A stretch of 64,000 bases of DNA from Pampus argenteus (Eukaryota > Chordata > Actinopteri > Scombriformes > Stromateidae). The DNA is taken from NCBI GenBank assembly GCA_036937835.1, contig CM072866.1, positions 10,711,501 to 10,775,500 of the forward strand, written 5' to 3'. A model generated the notes under the pieces. The model was not told where the DNA came from. It saw nothing but the letters and a program-made list of their open reading frames with translations, and searched no databases. This document shows, piece after piece, positions 58,480-64,000 of the stretch (position 1 is the stretch's first letter; each line of letters begins with the position of its first letter). Both the position numbers and the translations under genes were made by a program.

Positions 58480-58565
58480 TCCCCTTCTGCATCCCACATT
58501 TTCTTCTCCTCCTTTTTTTCCTTTTTCTTTTTAGACCTGGAGTGTCAATGACCTGGACTACAATC
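58480..58565 (-). pseudogene. Deleted remnant of a minus-strand GIMAP gene
   Basis: The plus strand reads CTGCATCCCACATTTTCTTC..., matching 61,650-61,685 of the intact minus-strand GIMAP gene (the start of its coiled coil), then AGACCTGGAGTGTCAATGAC and CTGGAC, matching 62,141-62,166 (the DTPG region). About 450 bp that separate these two pieces in the intact gene are missing. Everything upstream of the DTPG region is also gone. This is the scrap of the second gene of the left duplicated unit. Confidence 0.8.
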
Positions 58566-58609
58566 AGAAATCATATTTACATGCAATGACAGTACAGTAA
58601 TTGTTAACT

Positions 58610-58790
58610 AAAATATACTACTAAAGCATTCTTGCACTGGTTGCCTGTCAAATAATACAGGACTAAATTCAAGGTTCTTTTATTTGTTTTTAAAGCCATA
58701 CGTGGCTACATTTCTGAACCTCTCTGCCTGTACTCCAGTTCATGTGCTTTTAATCAAGTGTTTCCTTCACTCTACATGCCTAAACCTAAC
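58610..58790 (+). mobile_element. Short L2-like LINE scrap
   Basis: 'TTGCACTGGTTGCCTGTCAA' followed by 'TTATTTGTTTTTAAAGCC' and 'CTCTCTGCCTGTACTCC' corresponds to the 'LHWLPV...LLLFVFKA...YISEL' block of L2 reverse transcriptase, with many lesions. It lies between the two GIMAP units. Confidence 0.5.
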
Positions 58791-58877
58791 CAGCCAAACC
58801 AATCGGAGGCAGAGTAGGGCGGGTCTTTAGCATGTGAGGAGTTTGTACCCATGTGATCTTGTTTATGGCTTTCTGAA

Positions 58878-58890
58878 AGTTTCACTTTCC
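58878..58890 (-). promoter_or_regulatory. ISRE upstream of GIMAP copy B
   Basis: AGTTTCACTTTCC, identical in sequence and spacing (about 165 bp before the ATG) to the one before copy A. It is followed by AAGGAA, again giving a TTCN4GAA STAT-like site. Confidence 0.65.
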
Positions 58891-59054
58891 AAGGAAACCA
58901 CTGGTGGAGAGAGAAAATGAGAGAGAGGAAAACTAGCTCACAAGAGGTACAGTCACTCTGTCTAGAAGGAAAGGTTAAGAGAGGTACGCACAGATTTTGT
59001 GGTACAAAATAACACTTTGACTTGTGATTCCCGGTATTTCTTCACTACAACAAC

Positions 59055-59998
59055 ATGGGTTTAAACTTTACTGAAGGTGAGTGTCTCCACTTTTGTGCAA
59101 ACATAAAGTTTATATGCTCAAGTTTTTGGCTCCCTCTGTGAGTTGAGACAAAACCCAGAGATTCAAATGAACTATTTTTTTCATTGTGTTCACAGACTCC
59201 AGCTCTCCAGTTGTCAGGGACCTAAGGATTGTCCTGCTTGGGAAGACTGGATCAGGAAAGAGTGCAACAGGGAACACCATCCTGGGAAAGGAGACTTTTT
59301 TCACAGACATGTCTCTGTCATCTGTGACATTTCACTGTAAAAAAGACACCAGCCACTTCAATGACAGAACCGTGAGTGTCATCGACACCCCTGGGATCTT
59401 TGACACATCGATGACAGAGCCCCAGCTGAAAAGTGAAATAGAGAATTGTATCATGCTGTCTCTCCCAGGACCTCATATATTCCTGCTAGTGATCAGACTG
59501 GATGTGCGGTTCACGAAGGAGGAGAAGAATACTGTCAAATGGATCAAGGACAACTTTGGTGAGGAAGCCTCCAACTACACACTGGTGGTTTTCACTAGAG
59601 GGGACAAACTCAATAGAAAGTCAGTTGAGACCCTTTTAAAAAATAATCTTGAACTCAAGGAGGTCATCCGTGACTGCAAAGCTGGATACATTGTGTTTGA
59701 CAACACATGCATGGAAAATCGCACTCAGGTGGCTGATCTGTTTAAAAAAATAGACAAGATAGTGCAAATGAATGGGAACCATTATACCAGCAGCATATAT
59801 GAAGAGGTCCAGAGAAAGATTAGTAATGATGAATGGTGGGAAAAGTGGGGAGACACTATTAGCACTGTAGGCGGGGTTATGTTCACAGCAGCCGCAACTG
59901 CAGCCTACCCACGTGCAGCAGGGATTGCCATACTGGCAAGTGCAGGGATTTCTAAAGCTCTGGGAAAGTGGATGAAACCTAAAACAAAAGACGCCTAA
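59055..59998 (+). CDS. GIMAP-like GTPase, copy B
   Basis: Tandem paralogue of copy A with the same two-exon structure: 59,055-59,076 and 59,196-59,998, giving 274 residues. The MGLNFTE first exon and putative myristoylation site are identical. P-loop GKTGSGKS, DTPG and TRGD are all intact. Differences from A are few up to about residue 195 (one residue lost in 'FFTDMSL' where A has 'FFTEDISL'), then rise: the C-terminal alanine-rich stretch is shortened by about 19 residues, leaving 'GIAILASAGISKALGKWMK'. Likely role as for copy A: a nucleotide-dependent scaffold at membranes of immune cells, inferred from the family. Confidence 0.92.
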
Positions 59999-61404
59999 GT
60001 CATGTCAAGCCATGACCTATCAAGCAAACCTTTGACGTCATATGTGCAAAACTATATTCTGACTTTTTACTGCATCACTCTACATTTATACATAAACATT
60101 GATTGCAGCATGTCTGTTTTAAATAAATAAGATAAATACTCCTTTAATGACAATCTATTAAATGTTGATGCTATACATTATTATTGTTTTCTCCGTTTAT
60201 GTGAAGAACACTACTCTCTTCTCTCTATTTGAAATAAACCAGTAAGTAAAAAGATGTAAAATAAATAAATAAATGTTCTGTGTGATGTTGTATGTTGCAG
60301 GCATTTCGTCATTTTAGGGGCAAGGCCATTTGGTCTTGTGCGTCACATGATTTTTTAGGGGAGAAAGGCAATTGAGTAGATGTAATAATAACCTGTGTTT
60401 TTTGACAAATAGTAGGGTTAAACTGGTGTTTAATCTTATATGGTTATAAGTATGATTATGTTCATGTATGACAATGTTTCCCATTGTGTATTATCATTAT
60501 GCATACCATACCATTATGAAGACTCCATCTGCTGGACGTGCAAAGATTCACTTTGTTGTTTTGTTCACCTGTTATGTGCTTCATGTTCCTTCTGTACACA
60601 GTAAATGATACCCTGTACTCATCACATCGCAGGTTATCATTTGAAACAAACAGCATGCAAACCAGTGATTAGTGCATTTTAAGTGATTCACTTTACAAGC
60701 ATTTCACATTATTGATTTGATAGTGTTTGAACTAATCCATTATCAAAATCATCTATTGTTACATATTACAGCACCAAAGATTCAGGATTTTGTTCCACGT
60801 CGCTGATCAACTTGTGGTTGACACAGACTCACTTATACAGTTGAATAGATGACGTGTGCTGGCAGTGACATAGTGGGGAGTTGCTTCACTTCCTCACTTG
60901 GTTGGCAGATGTTTAGCATTGTCTCTCGTTTCCTTTCGGGAAGTGAGTTTGTAATGTTACTAATAATAAAGCAAGGCAAATGGCACATTATAGTTTAAAC
61001 ATGTATAAACTATGCCAACATGTATTTGCAAAGTTTAAAGCACAGTTCTAATATTACTTGTTAGGATTCAAACTCCTTCTCACAAGCCAAAAAAAAAAAT
61101 CTAATATATCTCATGTAACAAAGCTTTAAAAACAATAAATGAGTAAAAAAAAAAAAAAAAAGAAAAGAAAAAGAAAAAAAAAAGAAAACAAGTATTGCAT
61201 TTCATACCGTTTGTTTACTGTCAACATTAAATTCACATACTTCTGTTATTGCAATGTGTGTGGCAGAACCAACATACTCCACTGATTACTTCTAACAGTA
61301 CATAGTAATATGGGTAGTACTAATACTGTTTTTGCTAGATTTCTATATTCAGTGTTGCATACAGCAGGTGGTTCAACATGTCCTTATCATATGACCCTGC
61401 CGAG
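59999..61404. other. Noncoding spacer between convergent GIMAP genes
   Basis: Holds the 3' regions of copy B (plus) and of the minus-strand GIMAP gene. AATAAA-like signals for copy B are at about 60,121-60,130 and 60,233-60,238. An A-rich, GA-interspersed tract lies at 61,146-61,188. A segment of about 110 bp (60,784-60,892) has no counterpart in the left unit and is an insertion here or a deletion there. Confidence 0.6.
61146..61188. repeat. A-rich simple repeat
   Basis: Poly-A with scattered G, purine-only on the plus strand for more than 40 bases. Confidence 0.9.
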
Positions 61405-63678
61405 TTATATTGGAATATTTGCTTTAGCCTTACATCTTATTCCTTTCCATAAACAAATGGCAGCTAAGCCACATAACACGCCCAGGACGAGTGCAGGAGC
61501 TCCAAGAGCCAGAGCCACTGTGGTGCTAGCTCCCACTGCTATAACAACTCCAGCCAACACCAGCAAAACAGCAGCAGCCGCAGCCACACGTACATTCTTT
61601 CTTTTGACCTGTTTCTCTTTTTCTCTCTCTTTCTCTTTCTTCTCCCTCTCTGCATCCCACATTTTCTTCTCCTCCTTTTTCTTTTCTTCCTCCTCTTGTT
61701 TCTTTTGTTCTTCCTCCTCTCTCAGCTTTCTCTGGGCTTTCTCGTACATCTCATTTGTGTAGTGTTTCCCGCCGTTATCTTGAACCATTTCCTTGATCAT
61801 GGTGACCAGCTCTTTGACCTGAATGCGATCATCTGCGTCGTTGTTGTTGAAGGCGTGGTATCTGCGTCCGAATGTAATTGAGAGTCTCCGCAGTTCTTTG
61901 CACTCCTTCAGAGCATTGTCAGCTTTAGCCTGATCCTTACACGTAAACAGCATGATAGTGTACATGGATGCATCGTCTCCAAAGTTATCCTGGATCCACT
62001 TCACAGCATTTCTCTCCTCCTCCGTGAACCTTACCCCAAGCCTGATCACCAGGAGAAAGGCATGAGGGCCAGGCACCGACATCTTGACACACTCCTCTAT
62101 TCTTGTTTTTAATTCTTCCTCTGTGATTGCTGTATCAAACAGACCTGGAGTGTCAATGACCTGGACCGCAGTCCCGTCCACTTCGCCGCTCTGTGTCTCA
62201 CAGTGTTTGGTCACAGACACAGGGCTCGGGTCTTCTTTGAACACAGCTCTGCCAAGGATGGTGTTTCCTGTTGCACTCTTCCCTGAACCAGTTTTTCCCA
62301 CCAGGACTATCCTCAGCCCTCCAGACAAATCCAGAGCTGTAAGAGCAGAAGCAAAATTAATGTTGAGTTGTTGTTGATGTTGATGTTTCCATCAAGTCAT
62401 TATCACTAAATCCTGGCCCTCTAATGCAGTGGTTGCCAGCTCACCTGCTGCTCTCCCCAACCCCAATATTTCACTAAGTTTAGTTTTACTTGATTACTAT
62501 ACTTGCCTTTTGTAGCACAATTTAGCTAAAGCAGCTAATGTTAGTTCAAATGTGCACCACTTTGCGTTGTTAGCATTTAGCTTTGAGCGTGAAAGGCAAC
62601 AGTCTGCACTATTTGACAGGTCCTGGCTACAAATAGAAGCAACTCTAGACAAAACTGTCTCCAGTGCAAACCAGTGAGTGATGTCACACCTCACTATGTC
62701 CATCTTTATACAGTATGCAGTCTATGGTATTGCACATTTATCAGGGCCCATGTTTTTGTCTTTGGGTTATTTGCATAACCACAATCTTCTGAATAGTGAC
62801 ATCAGCTCTTTGCTGCCACTTATCCAACGTGCTAATGTTACCAGCAGCTCTATGTAATAGGCACAAACAGTTAACCAATGTTCTTATATTGGTGTGGCAG
62901 CTGAAATATGAAAGAGAACTCGGAGTCTTGGCTACTACGTCACGATTCGGGAGGGGCAGATAATTCGGCTGAACTGAATGTTCAAATTCAAGCAGAAAGA
63001 AATAAGACAGGGAAAGCAGTTTACACACAATAAGTGTATTATTGAAAAAAAAAACTCACCTGTATTAACATCATATGCCAACATAGTCAACAATGTGATC
63101 ATGTGTACAACATGATGTACAAAAAAATATTTAAGCCTGCAGTTATAAATATTAGTAAGTCATTATTAATAGAGCATCACAAGCCACCAAAATGTATTTA
63201 AGAGCAGATACAAAGACAAAACTAAGAGAGAAATACGGCAGAATACACACCAGACAGTATTTTTTTCACAACCTTGTTACTAATATCATATTACAAGCAT
63301 TAACATTAATAAAGCTTTTATGAAATGTTCCCTATGAGAAAGTGGTACAGATACACATTTCTAATTATACTAAGAGACTCTGAGACAATGAATGAGCATA
63401 CCGTCAAAGTTATTCAGACCACACCCATCTGATCGAGGTAGAGTTTTCTGTTTCTTTTCTCGCAGTGGTATTTCTGTGACGATAAAGAATATTATTGAGG
63501 GACAAATGAGAGACTATAATCACTGACATCATTATCACGGTCTACTTTTTTTTTTTTTCTGGTTCCCTCTTGTGCTCTTCCCAATGTTTCACAGTAAGCT
63601 TTACATGTTACAGCAACAATGGATCAATACTATTTTTTATTATTATTAAGCCAGATAGATTGTCTTACCTTCAGCCAT
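61405..63678 (-). CDS. GIMAP-like GTPase with coiled coil and two-helix membrane tail
   Basis: Three coding exons on the minus strand: 63,678-63,669 (ATG GCT GAA G), 63,473-63,402 and 62,336-61,405, with GT-AG introns and matching phases, giving 337 residues. The first 35 residues are a basic leader (MAEEIPLREKKQK...). GTPase core: GKTGSGKS at 41-48, DTPG at 89-92, TCKD (G4) at 159-162, plus the GIMAP box 'GPHAFLLVIRLGVRF'. A highly charged coiled coil of E/K/R residues spans about 222-275, followed by two hydrophobic helices at about 278-298 and 301-324 and a basic end. This layout suits a membrane-anchored GIMAP that self-associates. The large exon alone has no ATG before the P-loop (only TTG at 62,328), which supports the upstream exons. 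Intact. Confidence 0.88.
62337..63401. other. Intron 2 of the minus-strand GIMAP gene
   Basis: A 1,065-bp intron with GT donor (63,401-63,400) and AG acceptor (62,338-62,337). Open frames in it have no recognisable content and were not called. Confidence 0.75.
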
Positions 63679-63788
63679 TACTGTGGTTCTACTTTTTTCA
63701 GTTCCCAGGTAGCTAAATATGTTGTCCCAGGCCTGAGTTGTGAACTTGTAAACTTATGTAGCTCTTTGGCCTGACTTTCACATTAGTT

Positions 63789-63797
63789 TTCTGGGAA
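63789..63797. promoter_or_regulatory. STAT-type GAS element near the minus-strand GIMAP promoter
   Basis: TTCTGGGAA fits the palindromic GAS consensus TTCN3GAA and lies about 110 bp upstream of the start codon at 63,678. Such sites bind STAT1/3/5 dimers. The match is short, so chance is possible. Confidence 0.4.
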
Positions 63798-63948
63798 ACT
63801 TCTGGAGGCCTGGCCTATGTCCAGGGCGCTTCCTATTTCCTTGTATTGTCTTTAGGTTACATCTGAATATGTACATCCCCATAGAGGCTGTCCACTGCTC
63901 TCTGAATATGCCAAATAGGTGTGTGTACAGACATGGCTGGTAGTTTAA

Positions 63949-63959
63949 GAAAATGAAAC
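63949..63959 (+). promoter_or_regulatory. ISRE-like site upstream of the minus-strand GIMAP gene
   Basis: GAAAATGAAAC fits the core GAAANNGAAAC and lies about 270 bp upstream of the start codon. It is a less complete match than the sites at copies A and B. Confidence 0.45.
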
Positions 63960-64000
63960 GGCAATATTAGAAGAACATACAAGCGTGTTAACTGATGAGC

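Larger units (their letters stand above)
55006..58565. repeat. Duplicated GIMAP unit, left copy
   Basis: From 'GGCAGAGTAGGGCGGG' rightward, this block matches the block starting at 58,808: promoter, both exons and intron of the plus-strand GIMAP gene almost identical, then patchy but clear similarity downstream (for example 58,220-58,475 against 60,648-61,001), ending with a deleted remnant of the minus-strand GIMAP gene. An L2 LINE interrupts it at about 56,291-57,251. Confidence 0.85.
58808..62340. repeat. Duplicated GIMAP unit, right copy
   Basis: Right-hand counterpart of the block starting at 55,006. It contains plus-strand GIMAP copy B and, convergent to it, the intact main exon of the minus-strand GIMAP gene. 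The right limit is set where comparison with the left unit becomes impossible because of the deletion there. Confidence 0.8.

Noticed and set aside
61310..61762. Plus-strand Ser/Phe-rich frame of 150 codons
   Set aside because: It is the antisense of the coiled-coil and membrane-tail part of the minus-strand GIMAP exon.

Overview
The window is vertebrate nuclear DNA, almost certainly from a ray-finned (teleost) fish. The evidence is a spliced mitochondrial-carrier gene with GT-AG introns, an intronless claudin, a cluster of AIG1/GIMAP-type immune GTPase genes, AT-rich intergenic DNA full of (CA)n microsatellites, and a repeat set typical of teleosts (L2/Rex-like and RTE-like LINEs, Tc1 transposons, a DIRS/Ngaro relic, a Ty3/Gypsy LTR element). 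There is no bacterial-style gene organisation.

Layout. 1-20 kb: no convincing gene, only microsatellites, one worn LINE relic (about 12.1-12.9 kb), a weak candidate exon (about 2.4 kb, minus) and a CpG-rich patch (about 18.1-18.4 kb). 20.2-24.7 kb: fragments of RTE-like and L2-like LINEs and a Tc1 relic. 25,586-34,138: a complete Ty3/Gypsy retrotransposon on the minus strand with two 1,507-bp LTRs that look identical, a primer-binding site for tRNA-Ser, a polypurine tract, intact gag and intact 1,367-residue pol, flanked by TAAA. 35.5-36.9 kb: a decayed DIRS/Ngaro-type element that still shows the split direct repeats A1-B1-A2-B2. 37.7-38.3 kb: a broken reading frame ending in a C-terminal membrane anchor. 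41,734-47,962: an 11-exon minus-strand gene for the mitochondrial dicarboxylate carrier (slc25a10), rebuilt here exon by exon to 286 residues. 49,182-50,743: a complete Tc1-like transposon with a full-length transposase ORF. 52,685-53,353: a single-exon claudin. 55-63.7 kb: three GIMAP-like genes, two on the plus strand (near-identical tandem copies) and one on the minus strand.

The GIMAP block is the most interesting host region. A unit made of one plus-strand gene and one convergent minus-strand gene appears to have been duplicated. In the left unit the minus-strand gene is reduced to a scrap of about 85 bp and an L2 LINE has landed in the 3' region of the plus-strand gene. Promoter and coding sequence of the two plus-strand copies are far more alike than their downstream flanks, which suggests gene conversion. 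Both plus-strand copies carry a perfect ISRE about 165 bp upstream of the start codon, and the minus-strand gene has an ISRE-like and a STAT-like site, so the cluster reads as an interferon-responsive set of membrane-associated GTPases.

All family calls come from reading motifs in the translated sequence; no database search was run. Exon boundaries are deduced from splice signals and reading-frame continuity.
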